DNA of 64,000 nt, taken from Marinicella algicola. GTDB lineage: Bacteria; Pseudomonadota; Gammaproteobacteria; Xanthomonadales; Marinicellaceae. Position numbers and translations under genes: made by a program. This document shows, piece by piece, positions 51,598-63,541 of the stretch (the first letter of the stretch is position 1; each line of letters opens with the position of its first letter). The notes below the pieces were generated by a model, which saw only the letters and a list, made by a program, of their open reading frames with translations, did not search any database and was not told the DNA's origin. The stretch covers positions 2,482,501 to 2,546,500 of the forward strand of contig NZ_JAQOMR010000001.1 of assembly GCF_028401385.1 (NCBI RefSeq), read 5' to 3'.

Positions 51598-52963
51598 ATG
51601 GCGAATACGACGGGGAATTCATGGGAAGACAAGGACATGGCCAGTGTCTTCCACGGCTTTACCGATTTTCCATCCCTGAAAGAAAACGGGCCGGTGGTGC
51701 TCACCCATGGCGAGGGCATCAACGTCTTCGACGTTCACGGTAAATGTTACCTCGATGCCAATTCCGGTTTGTGGAATAATGTCGCCGGCTTCAATCATCA
51801 GGGCATCATCGAAGCGCTCTGCACGCAGGCACGGCGGTTTCCGGGCTATCATTCCTTTTTCGGACGGATTGCGGATGTCACGGTCGAACTCTCCGAGCGC
51901 CTGATCGCACTTTCCCCTTCGACAGCGGCAAGGTCTATTATACAAATTCCGGCTCCGAAGCGAACGACACCATGGTGAAGATGCTGTGGATGATCAACCG
52001 CCGAAAAGGCGAGCCCGAGCGGCGCAAGATCATCACCCGCATCAATGCCTATCACGGTGTGACCGTGGCCACTTCTTCGATGACCGCAAAACCATACAAC
52101 GCCGAATTCGGTCTGCCATTGCCGGGATTTTTGCATGCCGATTGCCCGCATTTCTGGCGCTTTGGCCTTGATGGCGAAAGCGAAGAGGCATTTACCGAGC
52201 GCATGGCGCGCAATCTCAGGGACTTGATCGAACGCGAAGGCCCCGAGACCATTGCCGGCATGTTCGCCGAGCCGGTTCAGGGCGCCGGCGGCGTCATTCC
52301 GCCTTCGAAAGGTTATTTCGACGCGATCCGCCCGATCCTGCGGGAATACGGCATTCCGCTGATTGCCGACGAGGTGATCTGCGGCTTCGGTCGTCTGGGC
52401 GAAATGTGGGGCAGCGACCATTACGACATGGAGCCGGACGCCATCATCGCCTCGAAATGTATCACCGCCGGATACTACCCGATGGGCGCCGTCATCCTCG
52501 GTGAAAAGCTTGCCAACGATCTGACAGAGGCATCGGAAGCGGCGGAAGAGTTCCCCACGGCTTTACCGCAGCAGGCAGCCCGCTCGGCAGCGCGGTTGCC
52601 CTGAAAGCCCTAGACGTGATCAAAAATGAAGGGCTGATCGACAATGTCCGCGCCCTGACGCCGCATTTCATCGAGCGCCTTTCACGATTGGGTCATCATC
52701 CCCATGCGGGCGAGGTGCGCGGCGTCGGTTTCATGGGCGCCGTCGAAATGGTTGCTGACAAAACAACCAAGGCAGCGTTTGACGGCAAGTTGCGGGTCTC
52801 TGAACGGATCGCCAACAAGGCGCTGGAAAATGGCCTGATCTGCCGCCCGCTCGGCGCCTCCGTCGTGCTGGCCCCGCCCTTCATCATCACCAAGGCCGAA
52901 ATCGATACGATGTTCGGCCTGCTGGAAGAGACGATTGCCGAAGTCTTTGCCGAGATCGGCTAG
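51598..52963 (+). CDS. Class III (omega) aminotransferase (two frame breaks)
   Basis: About 455 residues from ATG 51598 (GGGAG upstream). PLP-fold markers: YTNSGSEANDTMVKMLWM, INAYHGVTVATSSM, PLIADEVICGFGRLGEMWGS, and the PLP lysine in IIASKCITAGYYPMGAV. Breaks: C lost in 51914-51917 and C lost in 52553-52556. Resembles omega-amino-acid:pyruvate or putrescine/beta-alanine aminotransferases; the amine donor is not predictable. No operon partners visible. Confidence 0.9.
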
Positions 52964-53063
52964 TGGAATGAATTTGACATTTGAGTCCCGTTTCAGCGAC
53001 CTCGTCCAGATGTGCACTGCGCCCATTGCTTGGACCGCCGGATGTTAGATTTTCCGGCTATGA

Positions 53064-53860
53064 TCACGATGGCAGGCTGGCAGCGCCACCGGGATTATGC
53101 AATGCGATCGGGACGTTGTATCCGATCGCCGAATGAGGACGGTCCTCATACAAGTGTCTACGCCAATCCTCCAACTTTTCGCGCGCATCCGCAAGGGTCA
53201 TGAACCAGTTTGCGTTCAGGCATTCCGCACGCAGCTTGCTGTTAAAAGCTTCGATGAAGCCATTGTCGGTCGGCTTGCCAGTGCCGCGAGAAGTCCAGTG
53301 TGACCTATGTTCACATAGGCCCACAGATCGAGGTCACGGGAGATAAATTCGCTGCCATTATCCACCCGTATGGTCTTCGGATAGCCGCCTTTCCTGCAGA
53401 TCCGTTCCAGCGTTTGCACCACATCCTCACCGCGATAGGTAAAGCGCGGATCGGTCGCCGGGCTGAAGCGGGAATGGATATCCACAATGGTCAGGATCCG
53501 CAGCTTCTTGCCTGCCGCGAGCTGATCATGAACAAAATCCATAGCCCAGATATCGTTCGGTCCTGTGGCCTCCTGACGGTCGTCGCGCAGCTTTGCCTTC
53601 ACCCGGCGTTTCGGGTGCTTGTTTCTGAGTTGCAGCCCTAACAGCTTGTAAATCCTGCAGATCTTCTTGATGTTGACCGTCCAGCCTTCTCGTCGAAGGA
53701 GCACGTGAACACGCCGATAGCCAAACCGCACGCGTGTCTCGCATATCTCCTTGATCCCCCTTTCAAGAGCGGCCTGACCGATGTGGCGGGATTTGCAGTG
53801 GTAGGTCGAGGTGTCGAACGTCAGAACCTTGAGAGGCTCGTCTGATCGACACGCCCCAGT
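53064..53860 (-). pseudogene. IS3 transposase OrfB (broken)
   Basis: DDE integrase core: WAMDFVHDQLAAGKKLRI, RVDNGSEFISRDLDLWAY, NGFIEAFNSKLRAECLN give the three acidic residues. The reading frame changes between WAYVNI... and TSRGTGKPTDNG near 53300, and the N-terminal part has lost its normal start. Sister sequence to IS3-family elements common in rhizobia. Confidence 0.8.
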
Positions 53861-54093
53861 CCACCAGCATCCCATCCACAAGCTTGCGCGTGCGGGCAGG
53901 CACTAGAGCTTTTGGCGGATGACATGCCTCGAAGCATCTCGCCAGGCAGCAGGCCCGCGTATTTTTTCTTCCAGTTGAAATAGGCCGCCTGGCTGATCCC
54001 GGCCTTGCGGCAGATCTCAGCCACAGGCACACCATCATCGCCCTGCTTGAGAATAAACGCCTTCTGGGCGTCCGAAAACTTCGATGCCTTCAT
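53860..54093 (-). pseudogene. IS3 transposase OrfA (truncated by internal deletion)
   Basis: MKASKFSDAQKAFILKQGDD with helix-turn-helix EICRKAGISQAAYFNWKKKY, the normal IS3 OrfA N-terminus. After LLPGEML the sequence jumps directly to a part normally at the OrfA end/OrfB start (PKALVPARTRKLVDGMLVDW), so the leucine-zipper region of about 30 residues is deleted. Confidence 0.8.
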
Positions 54094-54191
54094 CTCTTCC
54101 ACTCCTTCTCCCAGCCGGGAAAATACCGCGGAAAACTCCAGCAGAAGAGGATCCGGTTTTCAGGGGCAGAGCAACGCTTACGATTGAAGAG

Positions 54192-54212
54192 GCCGGTCGC
54201 CCGGCGACCGGC
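54192..54212. terminator. Hairpin after the second GH13 gene
   Basis: GCCGGTCGCC and GGCGACCGGC form a near-perfect 21-base palindrome 38 bases downstream of the glucosidase stop. No T run follows, so it is only a possible terminator. Confidence 0.4.
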
Positions 54213-54249
54213 TGGAGATGTTCGTCTTCGGTGCCAGTCGGCAAAGGCC

Positions 54250-55908
54250 TCAGCGCGTCCGGAGAGAGGCGCAGAAACCATCAAACGCGCCGAGATCGAC
54301 ATGGGCCTCGTTGAGCACGCCGGTCATGCCCGGCAGATCGAGTGTCTCGACATGTTCGAGCGCAATCTGCAACGGCACGGATTGCGGCGTATCGGCGAAA
54401 TTATAGACGAAAAGCAGCGTCATTCCGTCCTTCTCACGCGTGAACATCAGCACACCATCATTGCCGGTGTCCATAAAGCTGATATCGCCATCGAACAGCA
54501 CGTCGTACTCGGCCCGGAACGACAGCACGGCGCGGTAGTGGTTGTAGACCGTATCCGGTTCGGGCGCCTGCTCGAACACTGACAGCGGCATATGCTCCGC
54601 CGGCACAGGCAGCCAGGGCTTGTCGGCCGTAGTGAAGCCGGCATGCGGGGCAACATTGCTCCAAGGCATCGGCGTACGGCAGCCATCCCGGCCCTTGAAA
54701 GAGGGCCAGAAGCGAATGCCATAGGGGTCCTGCAGGTCCTCAAATGCGATGTCGGCCTGCGGAAGCCCCAGTTCCTCGCCCTGATAAAGGCAGATGGATC
54801 CGCGCAGTGTCGCAAGTACGGAGATCGCAAGCCGCGCCACCGGACCTCGCTCGGCTTCGGTTTTCGCAAAGCGCGAGACGTGGCGATCGACATCATGGTT
54901 CGAGAAAGCCCAGCACACCCAGCCGTCCTTCACCGTCGCGAAGAAATTCTCCACGCATGTTCGGATATGCACCGGTGTGAAATCCGGCCCCAGAAAATCG
55001 AAGGTGTAGCACATGTGCAGCTTGTCATTGCCGGACGTATAGGCGGCAACGGTCTTCAGCGAGCGCGCGCCGTCACCGACCTCGCCTACGGATGTGCGCT
55101 GATCATATTCATCGAGCAGAGCTCTGAAACGCTGCAGAAAGCCGATATTTTCAGGCCGCGTCTTGTCATAGATATGGCGCTGGAAGCCATAGGGGTTTAC
55201 ATCCGGCGCATCAAGACCGGCACCGTCCTCATCACCCAGCATTGGCGGATTGTCGCGCAGTTGATCGTCGCAGAAATAGTAGTTCACCGTGTCCAGACGG
55301 AAACCATCGACACCCAGCTCCAGCCAGAAGCGCACGGTCTCCAGCAGCGCGTCCTGAACAGCCTCGCAATGGAAGTTGAGGTCCGGCTGGCTCGCAAGAA
55401 AGTTGTGCATGTAATACTGCTTGCGGGTGCCATCCCATTCCCAGCCCGGCCCGCCGAAGATCGACATCCAGTTATTGGGCGCCGTACCATCGGGTTTTGC
55501 ATCGGCCCAGACGAACCAGTCGGCCTTGTCATTGTCCCGACTCTTGCGGCTTTCCTTGAACCAGTCGTGCTGGTCGGAAGTGTGGGATAGCACCTGATCG
55601 ATAATGACCTTCAGCCCCAGCCTGTGGGCCTCGTCGACCAGCGCCCTGAAATCGTCGAGCGTGCCGAACATCGGATCGACATCGAGATAATCCGAAACGT
55701 CGTAGCCCATGTCGGCCATCGGCGATGTGAAGAACGGCGAGAGCCAGACCGCATCGACGCCAAGCTCCGCAACATAGGCAAGCCGCCGCGTGATCCCGGG
55801 AAGGTCGCCGATCCCGTCGCCGGTGGTATCCTGAAATGAACGCGGGTAGATCTGGTAAATGACGCCACCGCGCCACCAGTCGGCCGTTTCGGTTTTCTTG
55901 CCGGTCAT
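54250..55908 (-). CDS. aglA: GH13 alpha-glucosidase
   Basis: 552 intact residues from ATG 55908, preferred to the one eight codons upstream because AGGGA precedes it. GH13 regions: VIDQVLSHTSDQHDWF, GFRLDTVNYYF (nucleophile D), RTSVGEVGD (acid/base E), FSNHDVDRHVSRF (D). Resembles rhizobial AglA, which hydrolyses maltose, sucrose and trehalose-type sugars taken up by the AglEFGK transporter; no transporter genes are next to it here. The symbol is by resemblance. Divergent from the GT4 gene. Confidence 0.9.
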   Translation of the reverse strand: MTGKKTETADWWRGGVIYQIYPRSFQDTTGDGIGDLPGITRRLAYVAELGVDAVWLSPFFTSPMADMGYDVSDYLDVDPMFGTLDDFRALVDEAHRLGLKVIIDQVLSHTSDQHDWFKESRKSRDNDKADWFVWADAKPDGTAPNNWMSIFGGPGWEWDGTRKQYYMHNFLASQPDLNFHCEAVQDALLETVRFWLELGVDGFRLDTVNYYFCDDQLRDNPPMLGDEDGAGLDAPDVNPYGFQRHIYDKTRPENIGFLQRFRALLDEYDQRTSVGEVGDGARSLKTVAAYTSGNDKLHMCYTFDFLGPDFTPVHIRTCVENFFATVKDGWVCWAFSNHDVDRHVSRFAKTEAERGPVARLAISVLATLRGSICLYQGEELGLPQADIAFEDLQDPYGIRFWPSFKGRDGCRTPMPWSNVAPHAGFTTADKPWLPVPAEHMPLSVFEQAPEPDTVYNHYRAVLSFRAEYDVLFDGDISFMDTGNDGVLMFTREKDGMTLLFVYNFADTPQSVPLQIALEHVETLDLPGMTGVLNEAHVDLGAFDGFCASLRTR

Positions 55909-56017
55909 GGAAAAGTCCCTGTTCCAAATCACTGACCATCAGCCTATCGCCGTGACAGCGCGAGGTAAATGCGCACAAGGCCAATATCCGCGGAGTGGCG
56001 ATTTTGCTGAGATTGCA

Positions 56018-56035
56018 GTGTAATAAGCCTGTAAC
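56018..56035 (+). promoter_or_regulatory. PHO-box-like direct repeat
   Basis: GTGTAAT-AAGC-CTGTAAC is an 11-base-period repeat that fits the rhizobial PHO pattern CTGTNAT-N4-CTGTNAT at 12 of 14 defined positions. It lies 62 bases before the glycosyltransferase start. PhoB control is inferred. Confidence 0.4.
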
Positions 56036-56096
56036 ATCGCTTGGATAACAGAGCTGAACGGCCTGCACCGTCTTTCCAAGCAACTGGAACACGCAA

Positions 56097-57129
56097 GTGA
56101 GCGAAAAAGCCAAAGAAAGACTGACCCTGGTTTCCGATGCCTGGCATCCGCAGGTCAACGGCGTCGTCCGCTCGATTGAAAATACCAATCACGAACTGGA
56201 AAAGATGGGCGTTGCGGTCACCATGATCACGCCTGACCTCTTCCGCAGCATACCGATGCCGACCTATCCGGAGATCCGCGTGGCGCTTGCCACCTATGGC
56301 CAGGTTGCCGGAAAAATCGCGGAAAGCGCTCCGGATTACGTTCATATCGCCACCGAGGGACCGCTCGGGTTCAAGGCGCGGCGCTATTGCCTGAAGCACG
56401 GCATCCGTTTCACCACCAGCTATCACACCCGCTTTCCCGAATATGTCGCCGCACGCCTGCCGATCCCCAAGGATATGCTCTATGGCGTCGTCCGCCGGTT
56501 CCACAATTCCGGCAATGGCTGCATGGTGGCGACCGACAGCCTTGCGCGCGAACTCGAACAACGCGGCATTCACAATCTGATGCGCTGGAGCCGGGGATCG
56601 ACAACACCCTGTTTCATCCCCGCGTGAAGTCAGAGTCAGCATTTGGCAAACTCGAAAGGCCGATATTCATCACGGTCGCCCGCGTTGCGGTGGAAAAAAC
56701 CTTCCCGCCCTGCTCGAACTCGACCTTCCCGGCAGCATTGTCGTGGTTGGTGACGGACCGGCACGCAAGGCGCTGGAGGAAAAGTTTCCCAAGGTGCACT
56801 TCACCGGCATGCTGCAGGACGAAGACCTTGCCAGAGCCTATGGGGAAGCCGATGTGTTCGTGTTCACATCAAAGACAGACACCTTCGGCAACACCATCAT
56901 CGAGGCGCTGTCGAGCGGTGTGCCCGTAGCCGCTTTTCCGGTGACCGGCCCGCGTGACATCCTTGAGGGCCATGAGAGCGCCGGTGCACTGGACGAAAAC
57001 CTCAAGGCCGCGTGCCTGAAGGCGCTTGATTGCTCACCGGAAAAGGCCCGAGAAGTGGCACTCGGTTACACCTGGGAAGCAGCGGCAAGGCAGTTCTACG
57101 ACAATATGATCACCGCGCACGAAAGCTGA
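56097..57129 (+). CDS. GT4 glycosyltransferase, glycolipid-synthase type (two frame breaks)
   Basis: About 345 residues from GTG 56097. N-terminal domain TLVSDAWHPQVNGVVRSIENT with the acceptor-side YHTRFPEYVAARLPIP; C-terminal nucleotide-sugar site VFVFTSKTDTFGNTIIEALS (EX7E motif). Breaks: G lost in 56593-56596 and A lost in 56694-56699. Resembles the GT4 enzymes that add a sugar to diacylglycerol in agrobacteria and SqdX-like proteins. With the PHO-like box upstream this suggests phosphorus-free lipid synthesis under phosphate limitation, which is inference. Confidence 0.82.
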
Positions 57130-58556
57130 TCAGCGCTTCTTCTTGCGCTTGTGCTCGAACGGATTGTCGCCGGCGCGGAAATGGATACGGATCGGCACGC
57201 CCGGCATTTCGAAATCATTACGCAGACCGTTGGTCAGGTAGCGGATATAGCTTTCCGGAACAGCATCGGGCCGCGTGCAGGAGATCATGAAGCCCGGCGG
57301 ACGGGTCTTCACCTGCGTCATGTATTTCATTCTGAGGCGACGGCCGGAAACGGCGGGCGGCGGGTGGCTGACGGTTTGCGCGTCAAGCCAGCGATTGAGC
57401 CGTGCCGTCGAGATACGGCTGTTCCACACCTTGTCGGTATCGGCAACCGCCTGCATCAGCTTGTCGAGACCGGTGCCCCGCTCGCCTGAAATCGGCACGG
57501 CGCGAATTCCGCGCGCCTGCGGCAAAAGCCGGTCAGTCTTTTCGCGAAGCTCCGCAAGAACCTCTTGGCGGTCCTCGATCATGTCCCATTTGTTGAAGGC
57601 GATCACCGCCGCCCGGCCCTCGCGGATGACGAGATCGACGATCTGCAGATCCTGCTTTTCAAACGGAATGGCGGCATCGAATACGATGACCACGCATTCG
57701 GCAAAGCGGATGGCGCGCAGTGCATCAGAAACGGAGAGCTTTTCGAGCTTCTCCACAACTCTTGCCTTGCGGCGCATACCGGCGGTATCAAAAAGCTTGA
57801 TCGGACGTCCACGCCATTCCCATTCCACCGAAATGGAATCGCGGGTGATCCCAGCTTCCGGGCCGGTCAGCAGCCGTTCTTCGCCGAGATAGCGGTTGAT
57901 CAGCGTCGACTTGCCGGCATTGGGGCGGCCGACAATAGCAACCCGCAGCGGCTTGCTGTCATCGTAAGGCGCGACCTCTTCCGGGTTTTCCGCTTCCTCG
58001 CGCGTCAGCATCACATCGGTTTCAGCCTCGATGCCCTCTTCATCCTTGCCGAACGCGCGTTCTGCGCCGATCGCTTCGATGATCGCATCGCGCAGGTCAG
58101 TCATGCCCTGACCGTGTTCAGCGGAAATCGGGCACGGTTCACCGAGCCCGAGTGTGAAGGCATCGTAAAATCCGCCATCGGAGCCGCGGGCTTCCGCCTT
58201 GTTGGCCACCAGCACAACGGGCTTGCCCTGCGGCGCAGCATCTGTGAAAGTGTTTCATCGGCAGGTGTCAGCCCGGCTTTCGCATCAACCAGAAACAGCG
58301 AAAGGTCAGCCTCGTCAATCGCGGCTTCCGTCTGCGCGCGCATGCGGCCCGGCAGTGTGTCGGCAGCAGCCTCTTCAAGGCCGGCGGTATCGATGATGGT
58401 GAAGCGCAGGTCATAGAGACGTGCTTCGCCCGGCCGGCGGTCGCGGGTAACACCGGGCGTATCATCGACAAGCGCCAGCTTCTGCCCGACCAGACGGTTG
58501 AACAGCGTGGATTTACCAACATTCGGCCTTCCGACAATTGCGACCTTGAAGCTCAT
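57130..58556 (-). CDS. der: GTPase Der/EngA (one frame break)
   Basis: About 476 residues with two GTPase domains in tandem: G1 [14 protein letters not shown] then [14 protein letters not shown], each followed by DTPGVTRDR or DTAGMRRKA and NKAE/NKWD. The KH-like C-terminal domain ends in a basic KRKKKR tail. One G is missing opposite 58228-58230. Essential for 50S subunit assembly, so the break is an assembly artefact. Starts just downstream of the YfgM-like gene. Confidence 0.96.
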
Positions 58557-58574
58557 TGTTTCCTCGCTGCCGGT

Positions 58575-59255
58575 TTAACCGGCATCCTGGATTTCGCCAT
58601 TGGCGGTCATGACCTCGAGCAGGATCTGCGCCCGATTCAGTACATTGCGCGGTGCTTCCGGATCGTTCGAAATTTCTTCAAACCATTCCTGAGCGCGGCT
58701 ATAATCCTGATGGCCATAAGCGGAAAGGCCGAGAATTTCACGCGCGGAGAAGCGGAACGGGTTGCCATCATTGGCCAACGCTTCAACTTCCGCCGAAACC
58801 TGCTCATAGGTCCCGGTATCGACCAAAAGCCAGCCGGCGCGCAGCTTGGCGGCATCGCGGATAGCTTCCGGCACGCTGCGGTCCTTGCCGATGGAGGAGA
58901 ACGCCGAAACAGCCGCCGCCGTATCACCGGCTTCTGACAACAGGGTCGCCGAACGCAGTTCCGCCAGAACCGGGTAGGCGCCATATCCCTCAGTTTCAAG
59001 CCGGGCCAGCGTCTGCTCGGCAGCATCGAGATTGCCGGCCTCGATCTGGTTCAGCGCAGTCAGGAACACATCGCCGGACTCTGCCGCCTGGCGGGCCTGC
59101 CAGTATTCATAGCCGCGCCAGCCTGCGGTTCCGACAACCAGCAAAACGGCAAGGGCAATCAGATAGCGCCCGAAACGCCGCCATGCGTCCTTCATCCTGT
59201 CGGAACGCAGTTCTTCATTGACCTCGCGGATAAAACTGTCGTCCTGATTAGCCAT
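58575..59255 (-). CDS. YfgM-like tetratricopeptide membrane protein
   Basis: 226 intact residues. Cytoplasmic N-terminus (DSFIREVNEELRSDRMKDAW), one membrane helix (YLIALAVLLVVGTAGWRGYEY) and periplasmic TPR-like helices (NLDAAEQTLARLETEGYGAY). In enterobacteria YfgM links the Sec translocon to periplasmic chaperones. Neighbour of der in most proteobacteria, and 18 bases upstream of it here, so co-transcription is likely. Confidence 0.88.
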   Translation of the reverse strand: MANQDDSFIREVNEELRSDRMKDAWRRFGRYLIALAVLLVVGTAGWRGYEYWQARQAAESGDVFLTALNQIEAGNLDAAEQTLARLETEGYGAYPVLAELRSATLLSEAGDTAAAVSAFSSIGKDRSVPEAIRDAAKLRAGWLLVDTGTYEQVSAEVEALANDGNPFRFSAREILGLSAYGHQDYSRAQEWFEEISNDPEAPRNVLNRAQILLEVMTANGEIQDAG

Positions 59256-59373
59256 TCCGTCACTCCGGCACGATTTTTCTTTGATCCAGTGCCGGGCCTT
59301 CTAGCTGTTTTTTGTCCCCGTTGTAAGGAAAAAGCCGCTTTCGCGTGGCGATATTGCACCGGATCGGTGATTT

Positions 59374-59960
59374 TCACATGCCGAATGAAATCGGTACGCC
59401 GATCAGCCAGACATGAGCCTTCCAGATGAACAGTCCCCAGAGCACAATGCCGAGGATGAAAGCGAAGGCATCATAGCGCGCCGAGACGAATGGCTTGCGG
59501 CTGTAATTGCCAGCCCTCTCCCGCCGCGCCAGCGAAATCCGAAGAATGACGGCCCAGGCGAGCAGGCCCGCAAACAGGATGACGGACGCCGCCTCGCCAT
59601 TGGCCAGCAGATGCGCAAAAGCCCAGATCTTGACCGACAACACCATGGGGTGCTTGGCCATGGTCGTGATCCTGCCCGGTGGAAAAAGCTCGCAGCAAGA
59701 CAAATCATCGCGATCAGCATCAACAGGATGGTGATATGCGCCATCCAGAAGGGCGGGGTGTAGAGAACGACACCCTGTTGCCGAGCCTGCCCGAAGGCCC
59801 AGATCATGAACACAAGCGCGGCAATGGAAGCAAGCGAGAATACACCCTTCCAGCCGTTCTCGCCGAGACGATCGATCATCTGCTGGCGGAAACCCGGTGC
59901 AAAGGTGTGAACAAGATGAATGCCGGTAAAAATCAAAACGGCAATGATGAGCATGACCAT
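59374..59960 (-). CDS. nnrU: NnrU family membrane protein (one frame break)
   Basis: About 196 residues with six membrane segments. Family start LIIAVLIFTGIHLVHTFAPG and the loop RITTMAKHPMVLSVKIWAFA with conserved KHP. One C is missing opposite 59690-59691; the repaired reading SFFPPGRITTMAK joins both halves. NnrU was first linked to nitrite/nitric-oxide metabolism, but most genomes carry homologues without denitrification; role uncertain. Confidence 0.88.
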
Positions 59961-60054
59961 GGCGCAGTTCCTCTGCGGGTGCGAGAATCATGCTCACAAT
60001 AGGCCCGAAATGCCGTGGATTGAAGTCGCTTCGGCCGCTCTATTTCACAGAGGC

Positions 60055-61326
60055 TCAGTCCGGCTGTGGATCGGCCACCGTGCCGCCCGGCTCCTGATAG
60101 TCCTCACGGTCGATTTCCGGCAGATCCATGCCAAAGATTGCAGCCTCAAAGGCTTTCAAACGTTTGTAGATCGAGATCAGCTCGATGATCGTGGTCCAGG
60201 ACAGCACCAGATACTGAAACGAACTCGACACCTGCCCGAACGCCGTCAGGATCTGCTGGACGATACCATAGGTGATCTTGCCCGCGATCATCGTCGGCAC
60301 CAGGATGAAATAGGCGAAGATGTTATCGGCCTGCAGGTAGAGACTTCGGAACAGGTTGAAATAGGTGTAGTGCAGGTAAAGCCGGAAATAGTTGCGGCGA
60401 ACATTGGTGAACAGCTCGCGCAGTGTCAGCGGGTCGGCGCGGTCCTCATGGTCCTCGCCATAGACCAGCTCCTTACGATAGGCGGCCTCCACGCGCTGAT
60501 TGCGAAATTCGAGCCCCGGCAGCTTGATGCCGACGACAGCCAGCAGAACCGTTCCAAACAGCGACCAGAAAATTGCAGCGTTGAACAGCGGTGCCGGAAT
60601 TTGCCCGATGATCGGCAGATGCGTCACATAGGCTGAGAGCGAGAACAGCACCGGCAGAAAGGCGATCAGCGTCATCACCGAATCGATGATGGAGACACCG
60701 AGCCCCTCCATGATCGAGGCAAAGCGCATCGTGTCTTCCTGAACACGCTGGGAGGCGCCTTCGATATGACGGACCCGATCCCACATGCCGGTGTAGTAAT
60801 CATTCATCGCCGTGCGCCAGCGGAAGATATAGTGGCTGATGAAGAAACGCGACAGAATGAAGATGATGACACTGAGCGAGGTGATCTGGAAGAAGATCAG
60901 CATCAGCGAGTAGAAATCACCCTCGGTAATGCCCTGATTGCCCTCAAGGGCTGCCTGCAGCGTATCCCCGAATGGCCGCCGCCAATTGTTGATCGCAACC
61001 GAAATTTGCACCGAGAAATAGGTGACGAAAATGATCAGAGACGAGCCCCAGACCGACCAGGCCTGCCATTTGTGGTTATCGCCGAAAAACCACCAGAAAA
61101 TGCCGAATGTGACCGAAAAGAAGGCGTAGTAGATATAAAACCAGAGGAAGTCGGGCGTGATGAAATGCGCCAGACCGATCGGCTGTTCACCCTGCGGATA
61201 GGGAGCAAAACCGATACCAACCCCGACCTCCCGCATGACCGTATACCAGAGCAGGACGCCCAAAAGCGCCCAGAAAACAGCGGAAATAAAAAACAGTTTC
61301 GGCTTCGGAAAAAACGACTGGAACAC
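60055..61326 (-). CDS. bacA: SbmA/BacA peptide antibiotic transporter
   Basis: 423 intact residues from a GTG start with GGAAGG upstream. Typical Bac[56 protein letters not shown] and the C-terminal FMDLP-type finish ([19 protein letters not shown]). BacA imports proline-rich and nodule cysteine-rich peptides and is needed for chronic host colonisation by rhizobia and Brucella. Presence supports a rhizobial lineage; no symbiosis genes are visible here. Confidence 0.95.
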   Translation of the reverse strand: MFQSFFPKPKLFFISAVFWALLGVLLWYTVMREVGVGIGFAPYPQGEQPIGLAHFITPDFLWFYIYYAFFSVTFGIFWWFFGDNHKWQAWSVWGSSLIIFVTYFSVQISVAINNWRRPFGDTLQAALEGNQGITEGDFYSLMLIFFQITSLSVIIFILSRFFISHYIFRWRTAMNDYYTGMWDRVRHIEGASQRVQEDTMRFASIMEGLGVSIIDSVMTLIAFLPVLFSLSAYVTHLPIIGQIPAPLFNAAIFWSLFGTVLLAVVGIKLPGLEFRNQRVEAAYRKELVYGEDHEDRADPLTLRELFTNVRRNYFRLYLHYTYFNLFRSLYLQADNIFAYFILVPTMIAGKITYGIVQQILTAFGQVSSSFQYLVLSWTTIIELISIYKRLKAFEAAIFGMDLPEIDREDYQEPGGTVADPQPD

Positions 61327-61458
61327 GGGGCTGGCCTTCCGGAAAAGCGCAAAAACGAAGGGTTTCTTAGCCCATCTATGGCAAAAATCACCTAAAAGAG
61401 AAATTAAACATTATTCAGGTCGGTCACGTCCTTGTGCACTGCAACCTGCGAATTGGGA

Positions 61459-62216
<758 letters not shown>

Positions 62217-62244
62217 TCAGGCCCTCTTTCTGCAGCTTTCGTCT

Positions 62245-63290
62245 TTAAACCGGCTCGCCGTCGGCAAGCATCTCATGCACCATCGGCTTGACCTTGGTGC
62301 CGAACAGCTCGATGGCATGCAACACTTCCTTTTGCGGCACAAGCCCGACAGCGAACTGAATCATAAGTCGATCGAGACCGAAAATGCGCTGATGCGCCAC
62401 GATCTTGCGCGCCAGATCCTCCGGCCCGCCAACGAACAGCGCGCCTTCCGGCCCCATGGAGGCATCGAATTGCGCCCGGCCCTGCGGCCCCCAGCCGCGT
62501 TCGCGCCCAAGCCGGTCCATGACGGCCTTTGTGGCTCAAAGAAGATATCGGCGGCCTCCTGAGCCGTGTCGGCCAGAAAACCATGAACGGAAATGCCGCG
62601 TTTCAGCTTTGCCGGATCATGACCGGCCTGCAGACCCGCCTGGCGGTGAATATCGAACAATGGCGCAAACCGGCGCGGTTGGCCGCCGAGAATGGCGATG
62701 ATCAGCGGCAGACCGAGAAAGCCCGCCCGCGCCATCGATTGCGGTGTTCCGCCAGCGGCGATCCACACCGGCAGCGGGCTCTGCACCGGTCGCGGATAGA
62801 TGGCCTGGTTGTCGAGCGGCGCGCGGGTATTGCCTGACCAGGTGACTTTCTCGTTTTCGCGGATCTTCAAAAGTAGTTCGAGCTTTTCGGAGAACAGTTC
62901 ATCATAGGCTTCCAGCGGATAGCCGAACAGCGGGAAGGATTCGATGAAGGAGCCGCGCCCCGCCATGATTTCCGCACGGCCGGAGGACAGCAGATCGACC
63001 GAGGCAAACTGCTGAAACACCCGCACCGGATCGTCTGAGGAGAGGATCGAGACCGCACTCGTCAGACGGATATTTTTGGTCGTGGTGGCAGCGCCTGCCA
63101 GCACGGTTGCCGGTGAGGAGACGAGATAATCGACACGGTGATGCTCGCCGACGCCGAAGACGTCGAGCCCAACCGCGTCGGCAAGCCTGATTTCCTCCAT
63201 CAGATCCTTCATGCGCCGCTCTGCCTCGCGTCCGCGATCGATGCCATCAGATGGGTCGACGTCGGCAAATGTGAATACACCCAGTTCCAT
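62245..63290 (-). CDS. LLM-class flavin-dependent oxidoreductase (one frame break)
   Basis: About 348 residues from ATG 63290 (AAGGA upstream). Luciferase-like barrel [52 protein letters not shown], and C-terminal [20 protein letters not shown]. One A is missing opposite the T run 62528-62530. Uses reduced flavin to oxidise an unknown small molecule. Beyond the bend, the 63291-63541 gap separates it from the divergent bdhA. Confidence 0.9.
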
Positions 63291-63541
63291 CAATCTCGTC
63301 CTTTCGCGCCGGAAACGCTGATTTTTGCTCGCCCCTGATATGGAGCAGGCGAGCGCCCGTGTCACGGGATCCGCCGTTGCCACTTGCGAAACGCTGTGTT
63401 CACACCCCGTTCAAAGCTGCGGGCCATAATCGCTTCGACCGGTGCATTTGTTTACCTTGCCCTTGCCTACAGGCGATTGCATGGCTTCCGGTTTGGGCAT
63501 AACCTTTCTGGCAAACAACAAAACGGGAATGGCAGAAAATC

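Larger units (their letters stand above)
53031..54140 (-). mobile_element. IS3-family insertion sequence with internal deletion
   Basis: Ends chosen from imperfect terminal inverted repeats, both starting TGGA and sharing ATTTTCC(C)GGCT (left at 53031-53058, right at 54113-54140). 1110 bases, about 100 short of a typical rhizobial IS3/IS407-like copy. OrfA and OrfB are encoded leftward. The neighbouring bases do not show a convincing target duplication (GCT left, GCA right). Not able to transpose on its own, judging by the deletion and broken OrfB. Confidence 0.8.

Noticed and set aside
57130..58556. Programmed ribosomal frameshift in der, topA or map
   Set aside because: No slippery heptamer with downstream structure is seen, the same kind of break occurs in dozens of unrelated genes, and each is cured by adding one base.
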